Shown here: piece by piece, positions 51,679 to 63,906 of the stretch
Numbering within the stretch: position 1 is the first letter of the stretch
Layout: each line of letters starts with the position of its first letter
Assembly (NCBI GenBank): GCA_902793685.1
Contig: CADBEN010000005.1
Span: 124,001 to 188,000 of the forward strand
DNA: 64,000 bases
DNA from: an uncultured Lachnospiraceae bacterium
GTDB lineage: Bacteria > Bacillota > Clostridia > Lachnospirales > Lachnospiraceae
Direction of reading: 5' to 3'
Program-made: the position numbers and the translations under genes
The notes under the pieces: model-generated
The model's database searches: none
What the model was told of the DNA's origin: nothing
The model's input: only the letters and a program-made list of their open reading frames with translations

Positions 51679-52032
51679 TTATTCCGCCACCGTTATGATG
51701 AGCCTGTTGGGAAGGCAGACGATCACTTCCCCGTCCTGGCAGATCTTCCCGTAATGCTCGCAGATCTTGTCCGGGCAGCTGGCGTCCGTGACCCATACCT
51801 TTCCGCCGGAGATATGCAGGCGGTTCGTCCCGCCGGTCTCCGGGTTCGTGATCACATCGTCCGCGAAGCCGTTCAGGGGATATTCCCGGAGGGTGCTTCC
51901 GTTCTGCGAGACGATGACCCTGGCGCCGCTGCCGCGGAAATAAAGTCCGCGGGCGGCGAACAGGAGCAGTATAAGTACCAGAAGACCTGCGGCCAGCCGC
52001 AGGTCATTCTTTTTCAGGAGAGGACCGTCCAT
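51679..52032 (-). CDS. NusG domain II-containing protein, membrane-anchored
   Basis: 117 aa with one N-terminal membrane span (LRLAAGLLVLILLLFAARGLYF) and an outward NusG domain II (ARVIVSQNGSTLREYPL...NRLHISGGKVWVTDASCPDKICEHYGKI...EVIVCLPNRLIITV). The conserved CPDKIC pair may bind metal or form a disulfide. Function is not established. In many Clostridia this family sits beside rnf or apbE genes, suggesting a role near the Rnf complex; here it converges with rnfB. It shares a base with the CYTH gene upstream (TGATG), so the two form an operon. Confidence 0.85.
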   Translation of the reverse strand: MDGPLLKKNDLRLAAGLLVLILLLFAARGLYFRGSGARVIVSQNGSTLREYPLNGFADDVITNPETGGTNRLHISGGKVWVTDASCPDKICEHYGKICQDGEVIVCLPNRLIITVAE

Positions 52033-52505
52033 CAGACCCCCTGCTTCCGCGGATCGGCGCCGCGGCTGATAACGGAGTTGTGGTATGCCGGGTCGTTGGT
52101 CACTTCTTTTCCGAACCAGGCCGGCGGTTCAAAGGCGACGGCGTCCCCCACGGAAGGAAACTCGACTTCCAGGATCACCAGTCCCTCAAGGTCCCCGGAG
52201 AAGATATCAAGCTCCGCCGTGAGCTCAGGCCGTCCTTCCACCGGGAAGCGGTACCGGGTCTTCTCGATGATCCTGCCGTCGCACTTGGGCAGAAGATGGG
52301 CAAAGGCCTCTCTGGTCAGCGGGAGGTTGTATTCCTCCCGGACCATCATGCCGCCGCCCTTATAAGTGAGGTAACAGTCGTCGTTCTCTTTCCGGACCCG
52401 TACCACGGGCGCGGTGTTCAGGTATCCCTGCACCATATGTACCCGGGGAAAGGAATCAAGGTCTTCCGGGAGGGCAGACGGGACAAATTTCCGTTCGATT
52501 TCCAT
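52032..52505 (-). CDS. CYTH domain-containing protein (triphosphate tunnel enzyme family)
   Basis: 157 aa single-domain CYTH protein, cytosolic. The signature MEIERKFV begins the tunnel fold; MVQGYLNTAPVVRVRKENDDCYLTYKG, REEYNLPLTREAFAHLL, IIEKTRYRF and AELDIFSGDLEGLVILEVEFPS carry the alternating Glu/Lys/Arg residues that line the tunnel and bind triphosphate and metal. Likely activity is hydrolysis of triphosphate or a nucleoside triphosphate. ATG 52505 is preceded by AGGAGA; the frame extends upstream but the family starts at MEIERKF. Confidence 0.88.
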   Translation of the reverse strand: MEIERKFVPSALPEDLDSFPRVHMVQGYLNTAPVVRVRKENDDCYLTYKGGGMMVREEYNLPLTREAFAHLLPKCDGRIIEKTRYRFPVEGRPELTAELDIFSGDLEGLVILEVEFPSVGDAVAFEPPAWFGKEVTNDPAYHNSVISRGADPRKQGV

Positions 52506-52598
52506 AGAGTGATCTCCTCTGGACAGTATCTCTGTTACGACAGAAAGTATACCACAGAGGCGTATCTTCCGGGGAAAAAGCCGGGGTAAGATTTTTAC

Positions 52599-52627
52599 TT
52601 GTACCACGCATTTCACTATGCTATAAT
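52599..52627 (+). promoter_or_regulatory. Promoter of tig
   Basis: TTGTAC (52599-52604), 17-nt spacer, TATAAT (52622-52627) with TGC (extended -10). It gives tig a leader of about 175 nt. Confidence 0.7.
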
Positions 52628-52808
52628 ACGAAACTGATGTGTCCTGCCGCGGGGAATCTGCGCCCTTTTTCGGGCGGATCCCGGTTTCAGGATCAAGAAG
52701 TATCTGGTCAGCATGTCCGTACGAAAAAGCCGGAAGACTGTTCCGGCCGGAGCAGGGAGTGCTGAAATTAAGGAAGAAAGACAGCAGATTTCAGGAGGAT
52801 GTTTCATT

Positions 52809-54092
52809 ATGGCAGTTCAGGTTGAGAAGAAGGAAAAGAACATGGCGGTCATCACCGTCACCGTCCCGGCAGAGGATTTCGCGAAGGCGATGAAGGAGAC
52901 CTACAACAGAGAAAAGGGAAGATACAGCCTTCCGGGTTTCCGCAAGGGACATGCACCGCAGAAGATGATCGAGCAGTTCTACGGCAAGGGCGTTTTCTTT
53001 GAGGGCGCAGTCAATTCCTGCATCAACAAAACCTATGCGGACGCTGCGAAGGAGAGCGGCCTTGATATCGTCTCCAGACCGGAGATCGACGTGACCCAGG
53101 TCGAGGCAGGCAAGGACCTGATCTACACCGCGACTGTCGCTGTGAAGCCGGACGTCACCCTCGGAGAGTATAAGGGCATCGAGGTCCAGAAGGCTGACAT
53201 GACTGTCACCGACCAGGATGTCGAGGACGCAGTCAAGAGAGAGCTGGAGAAGGATTCCCGTCTTGTAATGGTCACCGACCGCGCGGCACAGGACGGAGAC
53301 ACCGTGAAGATCGATTTCGACGGCAGCGTCGACGGCGTCGCGTTCGACGGCGGCAAGGGAGAGAACTATCCGCTGCAGCTTGGCTCCGGCAGCTTCATTC
53401 CGGGCTTTGAGGAGCAGATCGTCGGACACAGCGCGGGCGATGCTTTCGACGTCGAAGTGACCTTCCCGGAGGATTACCACGCGAAGGAGCTCGCAGGCAA
53501 GGCAGCAGTCTTCAAGACTGTCCTTCACGAGATCCAGACCCGCGAAGTCCCGGAGCTGAACGATGCTTACGCGGACGACAAGGGCTTTGATTCCGCGGAA
53601 GCGTTCCGTGAGGATGTGAAGCAGAAGCTTGCGGATGCAAAGGCAAAGTCCGCTGCGGCGGCGAACGAGAACGCAGTCATCGGCAAGGTCGTCGAGAACG
53701 CGCAGATCGAGCTCCCGGAGCCGATGATCGAGACCCAGGTCGAGCAGATGATCGACGATTACGCAAGAAGAATGCAGAGCCAGGGCCTGCAGCTTGACCA
53801 GTACATGGAGTACACCGGCATGACCATGGACAAGCTGAAGGAGCAGTTCCATCCGCAGGCAGTGCGCAACCTGAAGACCCGCCTGACCCTTGAGAAGGTC
53901 GTCGAGGCTGAGAACATCGAGGTCTCCGAGGATGCCATCGATGCGGAGATCAAGCGGATGGCAGAGCAGTATAAGGTCGACTTCGAGAAGATGAAGGAAT
54001 TCATGACCGAGGATGACAAGAAGAACATCTCCATGGATCTGAAGATCCAGGAGGCAGTGGACTTCCTTGTCGCAGAGGCGAAGCTGGTCTGA
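52809..54092 (+). CDS. tig: Trigger factor (ribosome-associated chaperone and prolyl isomerase)
   Basis: Binds at the ribosome exit tunnel and helps nascent chains fold. 427 aa. The N-terminal ribosome-binding domain has the signature in GFRKGHAPQKMI; the FKBP-type isomerase domain covers about residues 150-240 (DRAAQDGDTVKIDFDGSVDGVAFDGGKGENYPLQLGSGSFIPGFEEQIVG); the rest is the helical C-terminal chaperone domain (AYADDKGFDSAEAFREDV...). AGGAGG lies 10 nt before ATG 52809; an upstream open frame from 52713 is not part of the family. It heads the tig-clpP-clpX-lon-engB cluster. Confidence 0.95.
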   Translation: MAVQVEKKEKNMAVITVTVPAEDFAKAMKETYNREKGRYSLPGFRKGHAPQKMIEQFYGKGVFFEGAVNSCINKTYADAAKESGLDIVSRPEIDVTQVEAGKDLIYTATVAVKPDVTLGEYKGIEVQKADMTVTDQDVEDAVKRELEKDSRLVMVTDRAAQDGDTVKIDFDGSVDGVAFDGGKGENYPLQLGSGSFIPGFEEQIVGHSAGDAFDVEVTFPEDYHAKELAGKAAVFKTVLHEIQTREVPELNDAYADDKGFDSAEAFREDVKQKLADAKAKSAAAANENAVIGKVVENAQIELPEPMIETQVEQMIDDYARRMQSQGLQLDQYMEYTGMTMDKLKEQFHPQAVRNLKTRLTLEKVVEAENIEVSEDAIDAEIKRMAEQYKVDFEKMKEFMTEDDKKNISMDLKIQEAVDFLVAEAKLV

Positions 54093-54160
54093 GGCGGAAA
54101 ATATCTGAAACAGAATGCAGGTCTGTGAAACAGCCCAGATCTGTTATGAAGTACAGCCGT

Positions 54161-54184
54161 GCGGACAGCAGAAATGCTGTCCGC
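54161..54184 (+). other. GAAA-tetraloop hairpin between tig and clpP
   Basis: A 10-bp perfect stem (54161-54170 with 54175-54184) closed by GAAA, extended by one A-T pair. No T tract follows. It sits 25 nt before the clpP start codon. Confidence 0.6.
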
Positions 54185-54209
54185 ATCGCAGATGAAAGGA
54201 GATTCAAGT

Positions 54210-54791
<582 letters not shown>

Positions 54792-54840
54792 CGATCAGGG
54801 CGCTCTGCGCCCCCAGGATGAAAGGAATTGACAGACAGGT

Positions 54841-56133
54841 ATGGCAGGTAAAAAAAGCGACACCAGGATCAGATGCTCTTTCTGCGGAAAGACCCAGGAC
54901 ATGGTCCAGAGACTTCTGTCCGGACCGGACGGGCTTTACATCTGTGACGAGTGTGTGGAACTCTGCGACAGGATCCTTAAGGAAGAGTTCGAGGACGATG
55001 ACACCGTCCTGGACGAGATCTCCGGCATCAACCTTCTGAAGCCGAAGGAGATCCGGAAGTTCCTGGATGAGTACGTCATCGGACAGGACCAGGCAAAGAA
55101 GGTCCTGTCGGTCGCGGTCTACAACCACTACAAGCGCATCACCTCCAAGCGGAGCTCGGACATTGACATCCAGAAGAGCAACATCCTGATGATCGGCCCG
55201 ACCGGTTCGGGAAAGACTTATCTCGCGCAGACCCTCGCGAAGATCCTGAACGTTCCCTTCGCCATCGCGGACGCGACGACCCTCACGGAAGCGGGTTATG
55301 TCGGCGAGGACGTCGAAAATATCCTTCTGAAGCTGATCCAGGCCGCGGACGACGACGTCAAGCGGGCGGAGTACGGTATCGTCTACATCGACGAGATCGA
55401 CAAGATCACGAAGAAGGCGGAGAACGTCTCGATCACCCGTGACGTCTCCGGCGAGGGCGTCCAGCAGGCGCTTCTGAAGATCCTGGAGGGCACCCAGGCC
55501 AGCGTTCCGCCCCAGGGCGGCCGCAAGCACCCCCACCAGGAACTGATCCAGATCAACACGACGAACATTCTGTTCATCTGCGGCGGTGCCTTCGACGGTC
55601 TCGAGCGGATCGTGGAGCGGCGTCTGGGAAGCGGCGGCATCGGCTTCAACTCTGAGGTCGTGGAAAAGCATTCCCGCGGCATCGACGAACTGTTCCGCCA
55701 GGTCATGCCCCAGGACCTGACCAAATTCGGCCTGATCCCGGAGTTCGTGGGACGCGTCCCTGTGATGGTGTCCCTGGACCTTCTGGACGAGGACGCGCTG
55801 GTGCGGATCCTCACGGAGCCGAAGAACGCGCTGACCAAGCAGTACGAGCGGCTTCTCGAGATGGACGGCGTCAAGCTGGAATTCACGGAGGAAGCGGTCC
55901 GGGAGGTGGCCCACCTTGCGGTGGAGCGGAAGACCGGCGCGAGAGGACTCCGGTCCATCATGGAGGAAGTTATGATGGATATCATGTATGAGGTCCCGTC
56001 AGATCCGAGCATCGGCATCTGCACGGTCACGAAGGACATGATCGACAAGAAATGCGGGCCGGATATCGTATACCGGGATGCGCCCGTCCGGAAAGAACGG
56101 AAGAAAGCGGACAATTCCGGAGCCAGCGCATAA
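54841..56133 (+). CDS. clpX: ATP-dependent Clp protease ATP-binding subunit ClpX
   Basis: AAA+ unfoldase that feeds substrates to ClpP. 430 aa. An N-terminal zinc-binding domain ([31 protein letters not shown]) is followed by the AAA+ domain with Walker A GPTGSGKT, Walker [11 protein letters not shown], the pore loop region GYVGEDVEN, and sensor 2 [13 protein letters not shown]. The ClpP-binding loop falls near [11 protein letters not shown]. Normal length and order after clpP. AAAGGA precedes the ATG. Confidence 0.97.
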   Translation: MAGKKSDTRIRCSFCGKTQDMVQRLLSGPDGLYICDECVELCDRILKEEFEDDDTVLDEISGINLLKPKEIRKFLDEYVIGQDQAKKVLSVAVYNHYKRITSKRSSDIDIQKSNILMIGPTGSGKTYLAQTLAKILNVPFAIADATTLTEAGYVGEDVENILLKLIQAADDDVKRAEYGIVYIDEIDKITKKAENVSITRDVSGEGVQQALLKILEGTQASVPPQGGRKHPHQELIQINTTNILFICGGAFDGLERIVERRLGSGGIGFNSEVVEKHSRGIDELFRQVMPQDLTKFGLIPEFVGRVPVMVSLDLLDEDALVRILTEPKNALTKQYERLLEMDGVKLEFTEEAVREVAHLAVERKTGARGLRSIMEEVMMDIMYEVPSDPSIGICTVTKDMIDKKCGPDIVYRDAPVRKERKKADNSGASA

Positions 56134-56149
56134 ACGGCCGCATAAATGG

Positions 56150-56155
56150 TATAAT
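56150..56155 (+). promoter_or_regulatory. -10 box of lon
   Basis: TATAAT 77 nt before the lon start, just after the clpX stop. No good -35 hexamer lies 16-18 nt upstream. Confidence 0.45.
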
Positions 56156-56172
56156 CAGGATATGAGTAAATT

Positions 56173-56210
56173 CACGCGCACCGCGGGAGCCTGCTCCTGC
56201 GGTGCGCGTG
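56173..56210 (+). promoter_or_regulatory. Very stable hairpin in the lon leader
   Basis: Arms 56173-56190 and 56193-56210 pair over 12 bp of CACGCGCACCGC/GCGGTGCGCGTG, one G-T, then GGAG/CTCC closing a CCTG loop. It occupies most of the leader between the -10 box and the GGAG ribosome binding site at 56220 and has no T tract. It is not the CIRCE sequence. Confidence 0.6.
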
Positions 56211-56231
56211 CCGGACAATGGAGAAAAAAGA

Positions 56232-58643
<2,412 letters not shown>

Positions 58644-59425
58644 CGGCAGAAAAGGCGCGGCACCGTTAAAGCGGGTCGACGGCGCCTTCGGGCTGAAGAA
58701 AAAGGAAGCGCCGGCGCCGAAGAAAAAGCCCTCCGCGAAGAATGTGGTGCCGCCGGCGGACCCGAAGCCGCTGTTGAAGGCGGACGGCACGCCGGATATC
58801 CGCGAGGCGGTCCTGGAGACGGTCTGCGGCGTGACCAGCAGACTTCCGGAAAATACCCTTCCGGAGATCGCGTTTGCCGGGAAATCGAACGTGGGGAAGT
58901 CAAGCCTGCTGAACGCCCTGGTGAACCGCAAGGCGCTGGCCAGGACCTCGGCTCAGCCGGGAAAGACCCAGACCATCAATTTCTACCGGGTGAACGGCGT
59001 GGTCTATTTTGTGGACCTGCCGGGCTACGGCTTCGCGAATGCCAGTGAAGCCGCGCGGATCTCCTGGGGAAAGATGATCGAGAATTACCTCCACCGGTCG
59101 GAGCGGCTGAAAACGGTGTTCCTTCTTGCGGACATCCGGCACAAGCCCTCGGAGAACGACCGGATGATGTATGACTGGATCGCGGACCGGGGACTCCGGG
59201 CGGTGATCATCGCGACCAAGAGCGACAAGATCAACCGGAGCCAGCTGGCCGGGCGGGTCCGGGAGATCCGGGAGACACTGGGCTGTCCGGCGGACACGCC
59301 GGTGATCCCCTTCTCCGCCGAGACCAGGGCAGGGAGACACGAGATCTTCGCGGAGATCGTCCGCAGCATGGAAGCGGACGCCGTGGAAGAGGAGACCGGT
59401 GTGCAGGAAACACAGTAAAACAAAA

Positions 59426-59478
59426 CGCCGCATCGCGGGAACAGGCAGAAGCCTGAACCGGATGCGGCGATGCTTTTT
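59426..59478. terminator. Terminator between engB and the DUF4364 gene
   Basis: CGCCGCATC (59426-59434) pairs with GATGCGGCG (59461-59469), enclosing CAGGC-AGAA-GCCTG; ATGCTTTTT follows. Converging genes could share it. Confidence 0.75.
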
Positions 59479-59486
59479 CGGTTTTC

Positions 59487-60032
59487 TCAGTTTCCCATGA
59501 GACGGCGGATCAGGTAAGCGTAGATCTCCTGGCTCCGCTCACGCCATTTGCTGCACATGTACTTTGCCTGTTCCTCGTCCGGCACCGTGAAGGAGAGGGT
59601 GAGGAGCCGGGAACGGCCCTCGTTGATCTCGCAGTTCACAGTGAAGTCCTGACCGGACACTGCGCCGGTGCCGGCATCGGCCGCGGGAAAATAATCGGCG
59701 GAGATGCTGACCTCGTCCCGGATGGCCACCCGGTTTTCCTGCAGGAACTTGTCCATCTCGTCGGTGATCTCCTGCGGCAGGCGCTTCCCGAAGTACCCGA
59801 AGGCTTCCTCGCCCTCCGGCGTGATGGAATAGTGGGTGGCGGTGGCCGCCTTTGTCTGCCGGATCATGCCGGAATCCGCCAGCTGGGACAGGATCTCCTT
59901 CAGGCGGAAGTAGTCCGTATAATTTCCGGAGAGGAAGAAATCGGAGAGACGGTCCTCGGTCAGCGGATAGCTGACGTGCTTCAGAAGGTACAGTGCCATA
60001 AGTTTATATAAGGTCACCGGATCGGATAACAT
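59487..60032 (-). CDS. DUF4364 family protein
   Basis: 181 aa cytosolic protein of the DUF4364 family, found mainly in Clostridia. The N-terminal half looks like a winged helix (LSDPVTLYKLMALYLLKHVSYPLTEDRLSDFF, RLKEILSQLADSGMIRQTKAATATHYSITPEGEEAFGYF), suggesting DNA binding; the C-terminal half is a beta-rich domain (VSISADYFPAADAG...SRLLTLSFTVPDEEQAKYMCSKW). A PadR-like regulator role is inferred from the fold only. AAAGGAG precedes ATG 60032; 25 further codons are open upstream. It is divergent from the DUF5717 gene. Confidence 0.85.
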   Translation of the reverse strand: MLSDPVTLYKLMALYLLKHVSYPLTEDRLSDFFLSGNYTDYFRLKEILSQLADSGMIRQTKAATATHYSITPEGEEAFGYFGKRLPQEITDEMDKFLQENRVAIRDEVSISADYFPAADAGTGAVSGQDFTVNCEINEGRSRLLTLSFTVPDEEQAKYMCSKWRERSQEIYAYLIRRLMGN

Positions 60033-60086
60033 GACTTGCTCCTTTGCGGAATTTGTGGGCCGGCAGCGCCGGCGGTCTGCCCCGCT

Positions 60087-60092
60087 ATTATA
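60087..60092 (-). promoter_or_regulatory. -10 box for the DUF4364 gene
   Basis: TATAAT on the minus strand, 55 nt upstream of the start at 60032. No clear -35 box at the right distance. Confidence 0.4.
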
Positions 60093-60201
60093 CCATCTGT
60101 CTTTCAATTCGGGGGGAATTGTGTTAAACTTTCCATGGTCATGCCCTGATGTAAGAGCATTACACTGCTGCAGAGCAACGTCGAAAGAGAATCAGAACAA
60201 A

Positions 60202-63200
60202 ATGAGAGAACGTATCAATCGGCTCGCCAGAGGGATCCTGACCGCGGAGACGCCGGAGCTGTCTGTCAGCCCGGAATCCCTGGACGGGGAAGTGCGGAGC
60301 GGGGAAGTGCTCCGGACTTCCGTCAGCGCGGACAGTGAAAACGGTGTGCACCTCAAGGGGCTTGTCTATTCAGACGATCCGCGGGTCCAGGTCCTGCGCG
60401 CGTCCTACGGCGGCGTGCGGAACCGGATCGCGGTCGAGGTCGATGCCCGGGATCTGGATCCCGGAGAGGAGCTGACAGGAACGCTCCGCTTCGTGACGAA
60501 CGGCGGAGAGTGTCAGATCCCCTTCTGTTTCCGTGTCACGGCGGGCGCAGCTGCCGGCATTCTGGGCCGGCTCACTTCAATTAAAAACTTTGCATACATA
60601 GCGAAGGCCGACCCCGAATCGGCGCTTCGCATTTTCTGCTACCGTGATTTTGTACGCGCACCCTTCATGCAGGACCTCAGACTCCGGGCGCTCTATGACG
60701 CGTTCCGGTCCGGCGCGGACCGTGCGTCCGCCATGGAGCAGTTCCTGGTGGCGTCGGGGGCGAAGCAGTCTGCGCTGGTGCGGGCGGAGACGCCGCGGCT
60801 GGAATTCCGTGATCTCACGGAGGACACGGAGGGGAGCATCACCCTGGCGGTGGTCCGCCCCGGCTACTGTTTCCTGTCCGTGAAGGCGGAAGGCGCCTTT
60901 ATCCGGCTTACGGAGCAGTCGGTGCCGGCGGAAGCCCTGTGGGGCGGAAGCGCGGTGTTCCGTTTTAGTATCGACGTTTCCCGGCTCCATGAAGGACGGA
61001 ACGACGGAAAGATCCGATTTATCGCGGGAGCCTTCCGGTTTTCCGTCCCGGTGACGGTATTCCGGGAGAAGGCTGCGGAGACGGAGGCTGTGGTCCGGAA
61101 CCATCTTGCCTGCCGCAGGAGCTTTGCGGAGTATCTTGCTCTGCGGGTGGAGGCAGCCCTGGCTTACGGCTGGGATGAGAAGAGCGCCTTCGGCTGCATT
61201 CCGGAGGACATTGCGCGGCAGATGTCGGGCCTTCTGGAGAGCTCTGAGCCTGCGGGAAGCCTTTCCCACCGGACCGTGCTCCTGATGGCGGAGGCGGCAA
61301 TGCTGGGCGGTATGGAGGCCCGCGCGCGGGAACTGCTGGCAGGCGTCATGCCGGAGGTCATCGCGGTGCGGGAACAGGAGCTTTTTGAGTATCTTCTCTG
61401 TGAGCTTCTTCAGGCCATGCTGCCGGGCGGAGAGAGCCGGAAGGAAGGCGCGGCGCGCCTTCTCCGCAAATTTATGGAAGAGAAGGGAATGCATGAGCTG
61501 ATCACGGGTTATCTCATGCTGCGCCCGGATCTGAGAAGGAACCCGGCGGAGCTGGACGAGCTGCTCCGCGCGGAGTACGACGCGGGCAGCAGGAGTCCCT
61601 TCCTGTACGCGGAGACGGTGAAGCTGTACGAAGCGTTCCCGCAGCTCATCCGGGCCCTGGGGCCGGCGGAACTGTCAGTACTGCGGTTCTCGCTGCGGCA
61701 CAGCGGCGCGGACGTGAGCGGCCGGTACAGCGATGCGCTGAAGAACGGAAAACGCGGAAAGGGCGGAAAGGACGAAGGGACCCTTCCCGGAGAAGAGGCG
61801 GCTGCGGCATACACCGCGGCGGCCGGAACGGTCCGCACCTTCAGCCGGATGCATTTCCGGCTGCTGGCGGCCCTCTATACGGTCCGTCCTTCCAGGGAGC
61901 TGCTCACGCAGGTCTGTACGGTCCTGATCCGTCAGGATATCCGGACGCCGGAAGCGGGGAAATGGTATCTCCGCGGGATCGAGGAAAAGATCCGCCTGAA
62001 CGGCCTTTACGAGTATCTCATCTACAGCATGCCGGAGCAGGATTCGGAACGGCTCCCCCACGAGGTGCTGCTGTATTTCGCCTATGACAGCCGGCTGGAC
62101 AGCCGGAGCAAGGCAAAGCTTTACGAGAATATCTGCCGCTTCCGGGACAAGGAACCGGAGCTCTGGGCGGAGTACCGCCGGCAGATCGAGGAATTCACCC
62201 TGAATGAGCTCCTGGCGGGCCATATCAGCAGAAATCTCGCGGTCCTTTACCGCGCGGTCCTGATCGGGGATATGGTGGACCGGCGGCTCGCGGCTGCACT
62301 GCCCGCGGTCCTGAACGCGCGGAGCATCCGCACGGATGCGCCCTATGTGCGCTCGGCGGTCATCGTGTATCCGGAGCTCCGGGATGCCGCGAAGATCACT
62401 CTGAAGGACGGGCAGTGTGTGACTCCGGTCTACACGGAGGACGCGCTGGTCCTCTTTGAGGATGCCTACGGAAACCGCTATTCGGACGTGCCCTTCCGTG
62501 CGGACCTGATCTGCAGCATGCCGGAGATGGCGGCGCGCTGCGCGGAGGTGAACCCGGACAGCGCGGTGCAGCTTCTGGGACAGCTGAAGAAGGTCCTGGA
62601 GAAGTACAGGCCTTCCGACGGAAGTCTCACGGACGAGGAGCTTACGACGCTGCATCACGCGCTGAACGCGCTGCCGCTGTCGTCGGCCTGCCGGGAAAAG
62701 ATCTGCCATCTCATGATGCTCCGGCCCGGCGACTGCGCGGACCTGCTTTTGCAGACGGATCTCAGAAGCTACAGCAGCGCGGAGCGGAGCGGCCTTCTGA
62801 AGGGGCTCTGCGACCGGGAGCGTTTTGCCGAAGCCTGGGAGATCCTGAAGGAGTTCGTGCCGGTGCGGCCGGATCTGAAGGTCCTGAAGGCAGTCTGCTC
62901 GAAGATGATCCTGGACCGCATGTTCCCGCAGGACCGGCTGCTTCTGTCCTGGTCGGCCCGGCTGTTCCGGACCGGGAACGCGGACGCGGCGATCCTGGAC
63001 TACCTCTGTGAGTCCTGGAATGATTCGACCGAGAACATGTACCGCCTGCTGGATGAATCCGCGAGGCGCGGCATCGGGACAGGCGACCTGGAAGAGCGCC
63101 TGATGGCCCAGATGCTTTTCACGGGGAACACGGAGCACCTGGACGAGGTGTTCGAGCGCTACCGGACAGACCGGAAGAGCACGGAAGTCATGGTCCGGGC

Positions 63201-63873
63201 ATATATCACGGACCGGTCTGCAGAGTACTTCCTTCACGGGAAGATGCCGGACGCGGGCGTGTTCCGCTATCTGGAGATGCTGTTCGCGGACACCGCAGAC
63301 CGGAAGCGTGTACCGGAGATCTACAAGCTGGCCCTGACCAGATACTATGCGGGTCTCGACAGTCTGACGGAGGAGCAGGCGGCTCTGGCGGAGGAGATTC
63401 TTTACGGTCTTCTTGACGAAGGACTTTGCTTCCCTTATTATAAAAATTTAGCACGCTTCATTCCGGTACCCGAGGACGTCCTCGACAAGGCGATCCTGGA
63501 GTTCCGCGGAAAGGCGGACGGAGAGTACGAGATCCGTTCCCGGATCCTTCCGGGAGAGGAAGCGTTCCGCCCGGAGAAGCTGGAGCGGATGTACCAGGAT
63601 CTCTATGTGAAGCGCCAGGTCCTCTTTGCGGGAGAGACCTGGGAGTATGAGGTCACTGACCTTTCGCGCCCGGAGGCGGGCGTGATCGCGAAGGGCAGCG
63701 TTCAGAGTGAGATCCCGGAGAACGCGGACGAGGTCCGGCAGGTCAGCCGCTTCGCCTGCATCAACCGCATGACAGCCCTGATGAACGCGAAGGACGAAGC
63801 AGGCCTTCGGCGGGAGATGCAGTCCTTTGCCGCCCAGGAAGACCTGGCGGCAGAGCTGTTCAGGCCGCTGTAA
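60202..63873 (+). CDS. DUF5717 family protein (large, uncharacterised)
   Basis: 1223 aa, no signal peptide or membrane span, so probably cytosolic. The N-terminal ~300 residues are beta-rich, with two similar segments (PELSVSPESLDGEVRSGEVLRTSVSADSEN... and ...SITLAVVRPGYCFLSVKAEGAFIRL) like immunoglobulin-type folds. The remaining ~900 residues are helical and repeat-like, with many Leu/Ala/Arg-rich hairpins resembling TPR or HEAT arrays. The family is known from Lachnospiraceae and relatives; function unknown. The frame opens at 60031, but the first ~57 residues are not family-like and ATG 60202 begins MRERINRLARGIL. The next gene is its usual partner. Confidence 0.82.
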   Translation: MRERINRLARGILTAETPELSVSPESLDGEVRSGEVLRTSVSADSENGVHLKGLVYSDDPRVQVLRASYGGVRNRIAVEVDARDLDPGEELTGTLRFVTNGGECQIPFCFRVTAGAAAGILGRLTSIKNFAYIAKADPESALRIFCYRDFVRAPFMQDLRLRALYDAFRSGADRASAMEQFLVASGAKQSALVRAETPRLEFRDLTEDTEGSITLAVVRPGYCFLSVKAEGAFIRLTEQSVPAEALWGGSAVFRFSIDVSRLHEGRNDGKIRFIAGAFRFSVPVTVFREKAAETEAVVRNHLACRRSFAEYLALRVEAALAYGWDEKSAFGCIPEDIARQMSGLLESSEPAGSLSHRTVLLMAEAAMLGGMEARARELLAGVMPEVIAVREQELFEYLLCELLQAMLPGGESRKEGAARLLRKFMEEKGMHELITGYLMLRPDLRRNPAELDELLRAEYDAGSRSPFLYAETVKLYEAFPQLIRALGPAELSVLRFSLRHSGADVSGRYSDALKNGKRGKGGKDEGTLPGEEAAAAYTAAAGTVRTFSRMHFRLLAALYTVRPSRELLTQVCTVLIRQDIRTPEAGKWYLRGIEEKIRLNGLYEYLIYSMPEQDSERLPHEVLLYFAYDSRLDSRSKAKLYENICRFRDKEPELWAEYRRQIEEFTLNELLAGHISRNLAVLYRAVLIGDMVDRRLAAALPAVLNARSIRTDAPYVRSAVIVYPELRDAAKITLKDGQCVTPVYTEDALVLFEDAYGNRYSDVPFRADLICSMPEMAARCAEVNPDSAVQLLGQLKKVLEKYRPSDGSLTDEELTTLHHALNALPLSSACREKICHLMMLRPGDCADLLLQTDLRSYSSAERSGLLKGLCDRERFAEAWEILKEFVPVRPDLKVLKAVCSKMILDRMFPQDRLLLSWSARLFRTGNADAAILDYLCESWNDSTENMYRLLDESARRGIGTGDLEERLMAQMLFTGNTEHLDEVFERYRTDRKSTEVMVRAYITDRSAEYFLHGKMPDAGVFRYLEMLFADTADRKRVPEIYKLALTRYYAGLDSLTEEQAALAEEILYGLLDEGLCFPYYKNLARFIPVPEDVLDKAILEFRGKADGEYEIRSRILPGEEAFRPEKLERMYQDLYVKRQVLFAGETWEYEVTDLSRPEAGVIAKGSVQSEIPENADEVRQVSRFACINRMTALMNAKDEAGLRREMQSFAAQEDLAAELFRPL

Positions 63874-63906
63874 CTATCAGAAAAAAACCAAGGGAGGAGG
63901 GACCGG

